Of a stretch of DNA of 64,000 bases, positions 26,825 through 35,260 are shown one piece after another. Positions within the stretch are counted from its first letter, which is position 1. Each line of letters begins with the position of its first letter. The notes under the pieces were generated by a model. The model was given only the letters and a program-made list of their open reading frames with translations, did no database searches and was not told the DNA's origin. Location: assembly GCA_027618565.1 (NCBI GenBank), contig JAQCEQ010000004.1, positions 43,386 through 107,385 on the forward strand, written 5' to 3'. Position numbers and translations under genes: made by a program. The DNA is from Planctomycetota bacterium (GTDB taxonomy: Bacteria > Planctomycetota > Phycisphaerae > Phycisphaerales > SM1A02).

Positions 26825-28516
26825 ATGCGGATCGCGCTCCTCCAGCTGGATCCAGTCGTCGGTGACATCGACCACAATGTGCGGGCGATCGTGCGCGAGG
26901 TGCAGGCCGCCGCCGCCCTGGGTGCGGAACTGTGCATCACCAGCGAGCTGGCGGTGTGCGGCTACCCGCCGCGGGACCTCCTGGGGCGGGAGGGGTTCAT
27001 CGAGGCGTGCGAGCGCGCACTGCTGGGAGTCGCCGCCGCGCTGCCGGTGACCACGCTCGTGGGATGCCCGCGCCGGGATCCGTCGACCGGGATGGCGCAC
27101 AACAGCGTGGCACTCGTGCGGTCGGGGCGGGCACAGGAGTGGTACGACAAGCAGCTTCTCCCCACCTACGATGTCTTTGACGAACGGCGGTATTTTCATC
27201 CGGGTTCCAGGCCACTGGTGTTCGAGGAGCGGGGGCAGCGCATCGGCGTCCTGGTGTGCGAGGACCTTTGGCGGGCCGAGGATGTCCCCGACGCGCACGT
27301 GCGGGCGGCGTACGGTCTGGACCCGGTGCAGACCCTCGCGCGAGAGGGTCTGGATCTGCTCTGCGTGCCCAGCGCCAGCCCCTTCCGGCTCTTCAAGTGG
27401 GCGCGGCAGCACGAGATCGTTACGCGAGCCGCAGAACGATGCGGCTGCCCAGTCGCCCATGTCAACCAGGCCGGCGCCAACGACGATGTCATCTTTGAGG
27501 GGCAGAGTGCCGTGGTGCATGCCTCTGGCGAGATCACCCTCGCCACGCATGGTGGTCGGGCCGGCGCTTCGTTCGCGGCGGAGACCATTGTGGTTGATGC
27601 CGATGGCGAACGGGCGCGCCTCCAGCCGCGAGAGTGGCCCCGCGACCTCTTCGGCGCGCTCTGCTGTGCGATCGAGGGCTATGTCCGCAAGACGGGGCAC
27701 GATGCCGTGCTCTTGGGCGTGTCGGGGGGGATCGACAGTGCCGTGGTCGCGGCGCTTTGCGTGCGCGCCCTCGGCGCGGGCCGGGTGCGCGGTGTGATGA
27801 TGCCCAGTCGGTATTCCAGCGCGCACTCGATGGAAGACGCGCGAGCCCTCGCCGCGGCACTGGGGATGGCGGCCCCCGACCTCATTCCAATCGAGGCGGC
27901 TCACGAGACGATGTCTCGTTCGCTTGGTGCCTCGGTCCCGGTGGAAGGGCTGACGGACGAGAACCTGCAATCGAGGCTGCGGGGGCTGACGATCATGACG
28001 CTGAGCAATGCGACTGGCTCGCTGGTGGTGAGCACCGGCAACAAGAGCGAGCTGGCCACTGGATACGCCACGCTGTACGGCGACATGTGTGGGTCGATCG
28101 CGCCGTTGGGGGACGTCCTCAAGACCCAGGTGTTTGAGCTGGCCCGCTGGATCAACCTGCGATGGCAGGCCGTGGGGTTTGCCGCGCCACCGATCCCGCA
28201 GCGGAGCATCGACAAGCCGCCCAGCGCGGAACTCCGTCCGGACCAGACGGACCAGGACTCGCTGCCGCCCTATGAACTCCTCGACGCGATCGTCAGCGGC
28301 CACGTGGATCGCGACTGGTCCCCGCAGAGGATCGCCGGCGAGCTTGGGATTGACGAGGCGATCGTCGTGCGCTGGTGCGCGACCATCGACCGGAACCAGT
28401 TCAAGCGGGCGCAAGCGCCGGTGGTCCCCAAGGTCAGCCAGAGAGCCTTCGGTCCCGGGAGGCGGATGCCCCTGGCGGCGCGCGCATCTCTGGGCTGGAT
28501 GGTTTCCGGTTCATGA
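26825..28516 (+). CDS. nadE: Glutamine-dependent NAD+ synthase
   Basis: Makes NAD+ from nicotinate-adenine dinucleotide, using ammonia released from glutamine. The 563-residue protein fuses an N-terminal nitrilase-type glutaminase (Glu41 in TSELAVCGYPPRDL, Lys109 in YDKQLLPTYD, Cys145 in VCEDLW) to a synthetase with the P-loop SGGIDS (300-305) and STGNKSELATGYATLYGDM. ATG 26825 is preferred because AGGAGGGG ends 6 bases upstream; the in-frame ATG at 26819 is immediately next to that site. The 3' end overlaps the convergent phosphatase gene by 83 bases. Confidence 0.95.
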   Translation: MRIALLQLDPVVGDIDHNVRAIVREVQAAAALGAELCITSELAVCGYPPRDLLGREGFIEACERALLGVAAALPVTTLVGCPRRDPSTGMAHNSVALVRSGRAQEWYDKQLLPTYDVFDERRYFHPGSRPLVFEERGQRIGVLVCEDLWRAEDVPDAHVRAAYGLDPVQTLAREGLDLLCVPSASPFRLFKWARQHEIVTRAAERCGCPVAHVNQAGANDDVIFEGQSAVVHASGEITLATHGGRAGASFAAETIVVDADGERARLQPREWPRDLFGALCCAIEGYVRKTGHDAVLLGVSGGIDSAVVAALCVRALGAGRVRGVMMPSRYSSAHSMEDARALAAALGMAAPDLIPIEAAHETMSRSLGASVPVEGLTDENLQSRLRGLTIMTLSNATGSLVVSTGNKSELATGYATLYGDMCGSIAPLGDVLKTQVFELARWINLRWQAVGFAAPPIPQRSIDKPPSAELRPDQTDQDSLPPYELLDAIVSGHVDRDWSPQRIAGELGIDEAIVVRWCATIDRNQFKRAQAPVVPKVSQRAFGPGRRMPLAARASLGWMVSGS

Positions 28517-29222
28517 ACCACGACTGCCCCGGCTGTTGGCTGGAGACCGACAACAGCGTGTCGGCGGCCGGGTCGTAGGCCGTCAGCTTCCCGCCGTAGG
28601 CGCATCCGGTGTCGATGTTCACGACGATGGGCCGTGTGCGCCGTCCATCGGGGTGGGGGACGATCACCGCATCGCGGAACGGCTTGTGCCCCACCACGAT
28701 GAGCCCGTCGCGGCCGTCGTAGTCCCACCACCAGTCTCGATCGTCTTCCTCGCTCTTGACCGAGACCTTGTAGGCGTCGGGCGTCAAGGCGATCCCCAGC
28801 AAGGGATCGATCCCGCCATGGATGACCGTGCAGCGCTCGCCGGGAACGGCGTAGCTGATCCGGCACATCGCCTCCTCGACCAGCTCCAGGGCCTCGTGCA
28901 GGAGGCCGCTGTTGCGGAGGGCATGAACCGTCAGCGCGTGGACTGACTCGATTGGTTCTTTCGGCCGGTCAATCGCGCGCCGCAGGTGCTTACGGAGCTT
29001 GATCTCGTGGTTGCCACAGATCAGCACCACTTCGCGCCCTTCCACGCGCCGCGCCAGCAGTTCCTCGACCACTCCCTCGGGTTCCGGTCCCTTGGTGAAG
29101 AAATCTCCCACGAACACCAGTCGAGCGCTCGCGTCCTCTCGATCGAGCCGTCGCAGCAACGCAGCCAACTCCTGCGCGCAGCCGTGCACGTCGCCTATAA
29201 CGAAGGTCCGCATCTGCGTCAT
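28434..29222 (-). CDS. PPP-family metallophosphatase (ApaH/PrpE-like)
   Basis: 262-residue phosphoesterase. GDVHG near residue 11, VFVGDFFTKGPEP and CGNHE are the dinuclear-metal motifs, and a His-containing VIHGG and VVGHKP follow. In the second motif the usual DRG is TKG, keeping the metal Asp (GD) but placing Lys where PPP enzymes have Arg. Substrate could be a dinucleoside polyphosphate or phosphoprotein. The start ATG at 29222 (or 29213) lies 17 bases from divergent mutL. The last 28 codons overlap the nadE 3' end on the other strand, beyond the conserved domain. Confidence 0.8.
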   Translation of the reverse strand: MTQMRTFVIGDVHGCAQELAALLRRLDREDASARLVFVGDFFTKGPEPEGVVEELLARRVEGREVVLICGNHEIKLRKHLRRAIDRPKEPIESVHALTVHALRNSGLLHEALELVEEAMCRISYAVPGERCTVIHGGIDPLLGIALTPDAYKVSVKSEEDDRDWWWDYDGRDGLIVVGHKPFRDAVIVPHPDGRRTRPIVVNIDTGCAYGGKLTAYDPAADTLLSVSSQQPGQSWFMNRKPSSPEMRAPPGASASRDRRLSG

Positions 29223-29239
29223 ACGATAGTGGGCACACC

Positions 29240-31045
29240 GTGCCAGCCAGAGAGATTCGCCGACCGATCGCCATCCTTCCCGAGGCCCTGGCCAGCCAGA
29301 TTGCCGCGGGCGAAGTGGTGGAGCGTCCCGCCAGTGTCCTGAAGGAACTGGTGGAGAACTCGCTCGACGCCGGTGCGACGCGGGTCGATGTCGTGATTGA
29401 GGGTGGAGGCGCGGACCTCCTTCAAGTGGTCGACGACGGGGACGGAATTCCACCGGAGGAATTACCCTTGGCCGTGGCGCCGCACGCCACCAGCAAAGTG
29501 CGGTCGATGGATGAACTGGTGGCGGTAGGCACCTTGGGCTTTCGGGGCGAGGCATTGGCCAGCGTGGCCAGCGTGAGCCGGCTCAGGATTGTGAGCCGCG
29601 TCCGGGGTGCCACCGACGCGGCGTCCCTCCAAGTGGACGCGGGCAAGGTGGGCGGCGTGTCGCCGGCAGCGGGTCCGGCAGGGACATTGATGGAAGTCCG
29701 AAATCTCTTCGCCGCGGTCCCGGCGCGGCGCAAGTTCCTCAAGACACCACGCGCCGAGGCGGCGAGATGCGCTGATGCGATGGAATTACTCTCGCTGGCG
29801 CATCCGAGCGTGTCATTCCGGCTGCAGAGCGACGGCCGTGTCATCGTCGACCTGCCGGCCACCGACCACGCACGGCGGCGCATCCTGTCCATCCTCGCTG
29901 ACGCCGGGGAGGGAGCGCTTGAAGTCCATGCCGAGTGCACCGTCGCCGATCCGGACTCGATGGAGGAGCAACGCGTCCGACTGTGGGGATTGGTGTGCCG
30001 TCCCGAACACGCGCGCGCACGCAGCGGCGCCCAGCGCCTCTTGGTGAACGGTCGACCCATCCAGGATCGCGCCTTGGTCAGCGCCGTGCGCGAGGCGTTC
30101 CGGGGATTGGTGGAGCCAGGTGCGCTCCCACCACTGGTGCTCCTGCTGTCGATGCCGCCGGAACTGGTGGATGTGAATGTGCATCCGGCCAAGACTGAGG
30201 TTCGATTCCGCCATCCGTCCACGATGTGGCGGCTGGTGCGCGATGGCGTGCGGCAGGCTCTCCGGGCGGCGTCGCTGGTTCCGCAGGCCGCAGAGTTGCT
30301 TGGCAAGGCCATCCCGATGGAGGCACCTCGATCGAGCGGCGGCGGAGTCTCCCTCCCACACACGGGACCCTCCGCGATGTCCGGCGAGGCGCTCCCCATT
30401 CACCATGAGTCGCCCACTCTGGGCAGCCAGCCGATGGCTCCCGTCCCCATTGCACGGATCTTGGGCGGCACCGACGCTGTCCTCCAGGTGGCTCGCACCT
30501 GGCTGGTCTTCGAAGAGGACGGCGCGCTGGTCGTGGCCGACCAGCATGCGCTCCATGAACGAGTGATGTTCGAGTCGCTCAAGGAGCGCATCACCCGCGA
30601 GGCATTGCCCAGCCAGCGCCAACTGCTCCCCGACGTGACTTCAGTCAGCGCCGCAGCCATGGCGAGGCTGGACTCGCTGCTTCCGGTGCTCATGCGGATC
30701 GGTTACGACATCGCCGCCGCAGGCCCGCGTTCCATCGCCGTCAGCGGTGTCCCCGTGTTTCTCCTCGAGCGTGGGGTGGAGCCGCTCGGATTCGTGAAGT
30801 CAATCTTGGAGGAGCCGCACTCCGAAGGAGAGTCGCCGGACGAAGAGTCCGTCCTCGCCTCCGTGCTGGACATGATGGCGTGCAAGGCGGCCGTCAAGGG
30901 CGGCGACCGGCTCACCGGTGCCGAGGTCGCAGAGCTGCTGGCGATGCGGGACCGAATCGAGCGCGCGACGAATTGTCCGCATGGTCGACCCACCAGCGTC
31001 CGCATCCCGCTCGCCGAGGTGGAGAAGCGATTCGGCCGACGCTAG
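29240..31045 (+). CDS. mutL: DNA mismatch repair protein MutL
   Basis: 601 residues. The N-terminal GHKL ATPase shows ELVENSLDAGA, DDGDGI and TLGFRGEAL, and LLVNGRPIQDR and VDVNVHPAKTEVRF follow. The C-terminal domain keeps the endonuclease motif DQHALHERVMFE (434-445), ACKAAV and NCPHGRPT, so this is a nicking MutL as in bacteria without MutH. The start is GTG at 29240; no in-frame ATG lies nearby and the family motif IAAGEVVERP follows at the proper distance. Its TAG stop is the same CTAG that holds the stop of the convergent prepilin gene. Confidence 0.95.
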   Translation: MPAREIRRPIAILPEALASQIAAGEVVERPASVLKELVENSLDAGATRVDVVIEGGGADLLQVVDDGDGIPPEELPLAVAPHATSKVRSMDELVAVGTLGFRGEALASVASVSRLRIVSRVRGATDAASLQVDAGKVGGVSPAAGPAGTLMEVRNLFAAVPARRKFLKTPRAEAARCADAMELLSLAHPSVSFRLQSDGRVIVDLPATDHARRRILSILADAGEGALEVHAECTVADPDSMEEQRVRLWGLVCRPEHARARSGAQRLLVNGRPIQDRALVSAVREAFRGLVEPGALPPLVLLLSMPPELVDVNVHPAKTEVRFRHPSTMWRLVRDGVRQALRAASLVPQAAELLGKAIPMEAPRSSGGGVSLPHTGPSAMSGEALPIHHESPTLGSQPMAPVPIARILGGTDAVLQVARTWLVFEEDGALVVADQHALHERVMFESLKERITREALPSQRQLLPDVTSVSAAAMARLDSLLPVLMRIGYDIAAAGPRSIAVSGVPVFLLERGVEPLGFVKSILEEPHSEGESPDEESVLASVLDMMACKAAVKGGDRLTGAEVAELLAMRDRIERATNCPHGRPTSVRIPLAEVEKRFGRR

Positions 31046-31854
31046 CGCGGGTCGTACGCACGGTCATCGTCACTCAGGAAGCCATTGCGGGGGGCGCCGA
31101 GGACATCCACGACCAGTGAGTCACCAGCAACGCCTGCGTGGACTCCGCGATGCGGCACATCGACCGTGCTCACATGCCCGTCCAGCCAGCACACGCTCGT
31201 CGCGCCCAGGTGGCGAAAGGCCTGCCCGCCGGCGTACACCGTCGAGAGATCGCCCTCAACCGTGTTCCCCGGCGCTCGCATGAATCGATTGGTGCCGCCC
31301 GCCCATGCGCCGTCACCAAACATCGCGCAAGTCTCCGTGCGTCGTGCCTGTCCGGGCCGGATGCCCAAGCGCGCGAGCGACCAGCCGGAGAGCCAGCCGC
31401 CGTGTCCATCGGGCGCTGGGATGAATCCCTCTGTCCCCACAAAAGTCGTGTTGTAGTTGTAGCCCGTGGCCACCTCGCCCTCGGGTGATGGCTCCAAGCA
31501 GCACGGGCACTGGAACGATCGGAGTTCAGCGTCCAGGAATCGCGCGACCGTGCCGGGGCGCCACGATCCATCGGACAGTCGCTCTTGGTCCCAGTGCGCG
31601 AGCACCCAGCCGGAGTTCCCTCCGGAGGGTGGGAGCCACATGGTCGCGGCCGGGTACCACTCTCGATGCGTTGTTGCGTACATCGCTGCGGCTGAACCAA
31701 GTCCGCGAAGGTGGGTTGCGCAGTCGATGGACTTGCTGGATTCGCGCACGCCGGAGACCGCGGGCACCAGCAACCCAAGGAGCGTGACCACGATGCCGAT
31801 GCTGACGATCACTTCCACCAGGGTCAGCCCGCGCGTTGGCCGACTCACGACCAT
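31042..31854 (-). CDS. Type IV prepilin-like / pseudopilin protein
   Basis: 270 residues. After a short basic leader, RGLTLVEVIVSIGIVVTLLGLLVP is a prepilin cleavage and methylation site (cleavage after Gly) with the hydrophobic N-terminal helix. The rest is a soluble domain with CWLDGHV near residue 230, like the H-x-DG region of planctomycete DUF1559 proteins, and a CPCC motif near 130. It probably passes through a type II secretion or type IV pilus machine. Its ATG lies inside the 3' end of the upstream dockerin-tailed gene (10-base overlap), so they are coupled. Confidence 0.8.
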   Translation of the reverse strand: MVVSRPTRGLTLVEVIVSIGIVVTLLGLLVPAVSGVRESSKSIDCATHLRGLGSAAAMYATTHREWYPAATMWLPPSGGNSGWVLAHWDQERLSDGSWRPGTVARFLDAELRSFQCPCCLEPSPEGEVATGYNYNTTFVGTEGFIPAPDGHGGWLSGWSLARLGIRPGQARRTETCAMFGDGAWAGGTNRFMRAPGNTVEGDLSTVYAGGQAFRHLGATSVCWLDGHVSTVDVPHRGVHAGVAGDSLVVDVLGAPRNGFLSDDDRAYDPR

Positions 31855-32804
31855 GCTCCCAAGAGGATCGCGAGATCCTCGCCATCCGTTTCGCCGTCGC
31901 CGTTCGCATCACCAGCCGCGCCAGTCCCGAACGCGCCCAGCAGGAGCGCAAGATCGCCACCCCCAATCACACCGTCGCCATCCAGATCCGCCGAGGGCGC
32001 ACCCGCATCGTGCACGCGCGCCACCGCGTCCACCTCGACATGCCACGGGTGGCTGACCGGCACGGAGATGCGCACGAACTGCGCCGTGGTCAGCCCCGCC
32101 CAAGCAAGATCGATCCCCAATCCGCCGCCGCTCTCGCCGTACTGCTCCAGCAGCGCAATCCAGTCCGCACCTACGACATGAGCCACGGTGAGCGCGGGAT
32201 CGATCGCCACTCGGAAATCCGTCGGCTCCAGGCCGGCCTGTGCGTCATACGGGCCGACATCGCGAAAGCCAAGCGTGGGCCACAGCCCATCCGCCTCCGC
32301 GCCCGGCACCGCATGCCAGCTCACCCCGTCATCCGACAGTTCGATCACGCCGCCGTCCGCCACCAGCGCCCCGACCATCCCCCACGGCGGCAGGGCATCG
32401 GTGAAGAAGGAGTTCCCGAACACGATGAGGTCGACGCCGTGCGGATGCAGCGGATCATCGGTCGCCGGCTGGTCCAGCGCCAGCGTGAGCGATCCGCCAG
32501 TACCGATGCTGACGACATCGGCGGGGGTCCAGGCCGGGGCGAAGGGCGTGACGGTCCCGGGCGAGAAGGGGAGTCCCGTCACCCGCGCCGGCTTCCCCAA
32601 CGCCGCCGAAGGGGTGGTGAATCCGCCGGCGGGTGCGTTCCCCATGACATACGCGATCACAGCCGACCCAAAGCCGTCGGAGCCGCTGGCGACGAGATTT
32701 GATCCCAGGATCGCGCCATGCAGCACGGCCAGCCCGAGAGGCGGGGCAGGACGAGTTCGATGCGAGTGGTGGAGACGCGGTTCGACGGGCAGAGCATAAA
32801 CCAC
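31845..32804 (-). CDS. Secreted cell-surface protein with dockerin-like tail
   Basis: About 319 residues if it starts at GTG 32804; the start is uncertain, and a later GTG inside the first 30 codons is possible. After ASGSDGFGSAVIAYV the protein has a jelly-roll-like region with TGGSLTLALDQP, GVDLIVFGNSFF and ELSDDGVSWHAVPG, the pattern of secreted proteins sometimes labelled cell surface protein in planctomycetes. The last 45 residues hold two Ca-loop repeats (DLDGDGVIGGGDLALLL and DANGDGETDGEDLAILL). Coupled to the prepilin gene downstream. A clean signal peptide is not visible from this start. Confidence 0.65.
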   Translation of the reverse strand: MVYALPVEPRLHHSHRTRPAPPLGLAVLHGAILGSNLVASGSDGFGSAVIAYVMGNAPAGGFTTPSAALGKPARVTGLPFSPGTVTPFAPAWTPADVVSIGTGGSLTLALDQPATDDPLHPHGVDLIVFGNSFFTDALPPWGMVGALVADGGVIELSDDGVSWHAVPGAEADGLWPTLGFRDVGPYDAQAGLEPTDFRVAIDPALTVAHVVGADWIALLEQYGESGGGLGIDLAWAGLTTAQFVRISVPVSHPWHVEVDAVARVHDAGAPSADLDGDGVIGGGDLALLLGAFGTGAAGDANGDGETDGEDLAILLGAWS

Positions 32805-32827
32805 ATGTCGGGCGATCGGGGAGCGGA

Positions 32828-32856
32828 TTGCAGCCCGAGGGCGCTGGAAGTAGTCT
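32828..32856 (+). promoter_or_regulatory. Promoter of the 32894 gene
   Basis: TTGCAG (32828-32833), a 17-base spacer and TAGTCT (32851-32856). The transcript would have a leader of about 30 bases with AGGAG (32882-32886) 7 bases before the GTG, so this gene uses a conventional Shine-Dalgarno. Confidence 0.6.
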
Positions 32857-32893
32857 CGCCGGACTAGCGGGATTCCCCGCCAGGAGCCATACC

Positions 32894-35083
32894 GTGCCCA
32901 CGAAGAACACCCCTGCTCGACTCGTGCTTTCGCTCCCTCTCGCTGCCGCCATGAGCCTCGCCGCTGTGTCGGTTTCACCCGTCCTTGCCGCACCCGTCCA
33001 GGACGAGGCAGCGACGCAGGAAGCGGGCAAGCAGTTGGAGATGGGCATCCACTACATCTTGGTCGCGCGGCCCGACTTGGCCGCGCAGAACATCCGGGCG
33101 GCGCTGGACGGCATCGCCGAGGACGAGATGCTGGCCGACCTGCTGCTGGAGCAAAACCTGGATGCACGGCTTGAAGACGCGATCCGGCGTGGCCGGCGGA
33201 TGGCTGGCGTGAGTGACATCATCACGGAGCTTGAGTCCCGCGTCGAGGCGGGTCGATTGCTCGCCGCCAGAAACCAGGTGCGCATCGATGCGGCCGTCGC
33301 GGCACTCGCCGGGAGCGGTCGGCAGCAGGTGCTGGCCCGGGAACGACTCATGGCTGCCGGCGAGTACGCCGCGTCAGCCCTTTTCCCGGCCGCCATGGAT
33401 CAATCCAATCCAGCGCTGTCGGTTGCCGCCCGAGAAATGCTGGTGAAGCTGGGACGCATGTGCGTGGCGCCGCTGTGCGGGGTCGTCGGTGGCGCAGCCG
33501 CCCCAGACTCCAAGCTCTTCGCGGCCGAAGTGCTCGGCGAGGTCGCTTGGCCATCGGCCGAGCCCTACCTGCTGCAACTCTCCGAAGACACGACCGTGCC
33601 ATCGGATGTCCGCGAAGCCGCGGCATCAGCCTATCGACGCTGCGGCGGCGGCGCAGGGAGCGCGGCCGACCAGTTCGCGGGTCTCGCCCGCCAGTACTTC
33701 AATGAACTCCCCAGCGTGATTCCCTATCCCGACGACGCCGTCAACACCCTGTGGTCGTTTGACGCGTCCACCGGGTTGCTCGTTCCGGACGCCGTGGACA
33801 CCGAGACCTTCGGGTCGGTGATGGCCAAGCGGCTGGCAGCGCGCGCGCTGGAGATCGACCCGCAGACGCGGGGCGCGCTGGTGACCTTTGTCGCCGCGGA
33901 CCTCCGAGCCGCGATCCGGTCCGGGGGCGCCGACATGGGCAGCGATGGTGGGGAAGTTGCCGGAGAGGGTGCAGAGTTCTTCGCTCGGCTCGCCGGCCTC
34001 GAGAACGCCACCGGGGTCCTGGAACTCTCCCTGCAGGCGGGAGATGCCCCGTTGGTGCTGACGGCCCTGCAGGCGATTCGCGCCATCGGGGGTGGTGCCA
34101 ACATCGTGAGCAGCCAGCCAACGCCGCTGAGCAAGGCGCTTGTCTATCCAGAGCGCCGGGTGCAGTTCGAGACGGCTCTCGTGCTGGCCGAGGCCGACCC
34201 GCGCATCAACTTCATGAACGCCAGTTTTGTGGTGCCGAGGATCGCCGCCATGCTGCAGCCCGTTCCCAGTTCGGTCGGCGCCATCGTCTCGGCGGACGAT
34301 GAGGGCGCGCGTGCGCTGGCAAGCGAACTGCTGGCTGCTGGATTTGAACCCGGCACCGCTGTGCCATCGTTCGCGCACTACGCCGGGAACCATTCCGCGT
34401 TCGGCGGGATGGTGGACTTCTTCGTCATTGCCGGTGACCGTTCGTTCGTGGAGAGGGAGTTTGGGGACTTGAGGGCGAACGGCGCCTTCGGGGCCTCGCC
34501 CGTCCTCCTCCTCGTCTCGTCAGTCGATGCCAGCGCTCTCGGCCACGCCGTCGAGGGCGATCGCCGCACGGTTGTGTCCGAGGCCGGCGCAGGAACCGCG
34601 GCGCTTCAGTTCTCCCTGACCACGCTGCTCGCCGAGGCGGCCGGCGGTGCCTTCACCGAGGACGAAGCTGCCACAGCCCGCGCCCGCGCCATCGAGGCCC
34701 TTCGCGCGATCGGGATGCGTGCCTCAGGGCAATTCACCCTGGTCGATGCCATGCCGCAGCTGACCGCGGCGACGCAGTCCACCGACGACATCCTGGCCAT
34801 GGATGTGGCCGGCATCATGGCGCTTGTCCCGGAACCCAGTGCCCAGACCATCCTCTTCGACCAGGCACTGGCCCGTACCGGAGACGCGCGCGTGACCTTC
34901 CTCTTCGCCGTGGCCGAGCACGCGCGTCGCTCCGGGACATTCCTGGACGCGAAGCGAGTGCAGGCGCTGCTCACGCTGGTGCAGTCCAGCGCGGGAGACG
35001 AAGCCGTTGCTGCGGGTGCGGCGTACGGAGCCCTCGGACTCCCCGGCGCCGAGGCCGTGCACCTGATCACCCGCCCACGGTAG
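32894..35083 (+). CDS. Secreted alpha-helical repeat (HEAT-like) protein of unknown function
   Basis: 729 residues from GTG 32894, chosen for the AGGAG site 7 bases upstream and the clear signal peptide that follows (RLVLSLPLAAAMSLAAV, cleavage near Ala-Pro at 34). The mature protein is rich in Ala, Glu, Asp and Leu, with recurring helix pairs such as REMLVKLGRMCVAPL and FAAEVLGEVAW that look like HEAT repeats. A receiver-like stretch (FVIAGDRSFVEREFGDLRANG) near residue 520 has no obvious partner. No catalytic motif is seen. Similar in style to the 36433-38007 protein, suggesting a shared envelope role. Confidence 0.7.
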   Translation: MPTKNTPARLVLSLPLAAAMSLAAVSVSPVLAAPVQDEAATQEAGKQLEMGIHYILVARPDLAAQNIRAALDGIAEDEMLADLLLEQNLDARLEDAIRRGRRMAGVSDIITELESRVEAGRLLAARNQVRIDAAVAALAGSGRQQVLARERLMAAGEYAASALFPAAMDQSNPALSVAAREMLVKLGRMCVAPLCGVVGGAAAPDSKLFAAEVLGEVAWPSAEPYLLQLSEDTTVPSDVREAAASAYRRCGGGAGSAADQFAGLARQYFNELPSVIPYPDDAVNTLWSFDASTGLLVPDAVDTETFGSVMAKRLAARALEIDPQTRGALVTFVAADLRAAIRSGGADMGSDGGEVAGEGAEFFARLAGLENATGVLELSLQAGDAPLVLTALQAIRAIGGGANIVSSQPTPLSKALVYPERRVQFETALVLAEADPRINFMNASFVVPRIAAMLQPVPSSVGAIVSADDEGARALASELLAAGFEPGTAVPSFAHYAGNHSAFGGMVDFFVIAGDRSFVEREFGDLRANGAFGASPVLLLVSSVDASALGHAVEGDRRTVVSEAGAGTAALQFSLTTLLAEAAGGAFTEDEAATARARAIEALRAIGMRASGQFTLVDAMPQLTAATQSTDDILAMDVAGIMALVPEPSAQTILFDQALARTGDARVTFLFAVAEHARRSGTFLDAKRVQALLTLVQSSAGDEAVAAGAAYGALGLPGAEAVHLITRPR

Positions 35084-35161
35084 CCGTCGCAAATCGGTTG
35101 GCCACGGCAGCCCGTAGCATCATCGTCCCGATGCGCAGGGTCTCCCTCGATGCGGGACAGT

Positions 35162-35234
35162 GCCGCCTTAGCTCAGTTGGTAGAGCGGAGCTTTCGTAAA
35201 GCTCAGGTCACGGGTTCGAGTCCCGTAGGTGGCT
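35162..35234 (+). tRNA. tRNA-Thr (anticodon CGT)
   Basis: 73 bases. Acceptor GCCGCCT pairs with AGGTGGC (one G-T pair), discriminator T at 35234. Anticodon stem GAGCT/AGCTC encloses TTCGTAA with CGT at 35195-35197, reading ACG. D-loop AGTTGGTAGA and T-loop GGTTCGAGTCC are normal. CCA is not encoded. Confidence 0.96.
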
Positions 35235-35260
35235 TCCCGGCCAGATCAACGAACAGTGAC

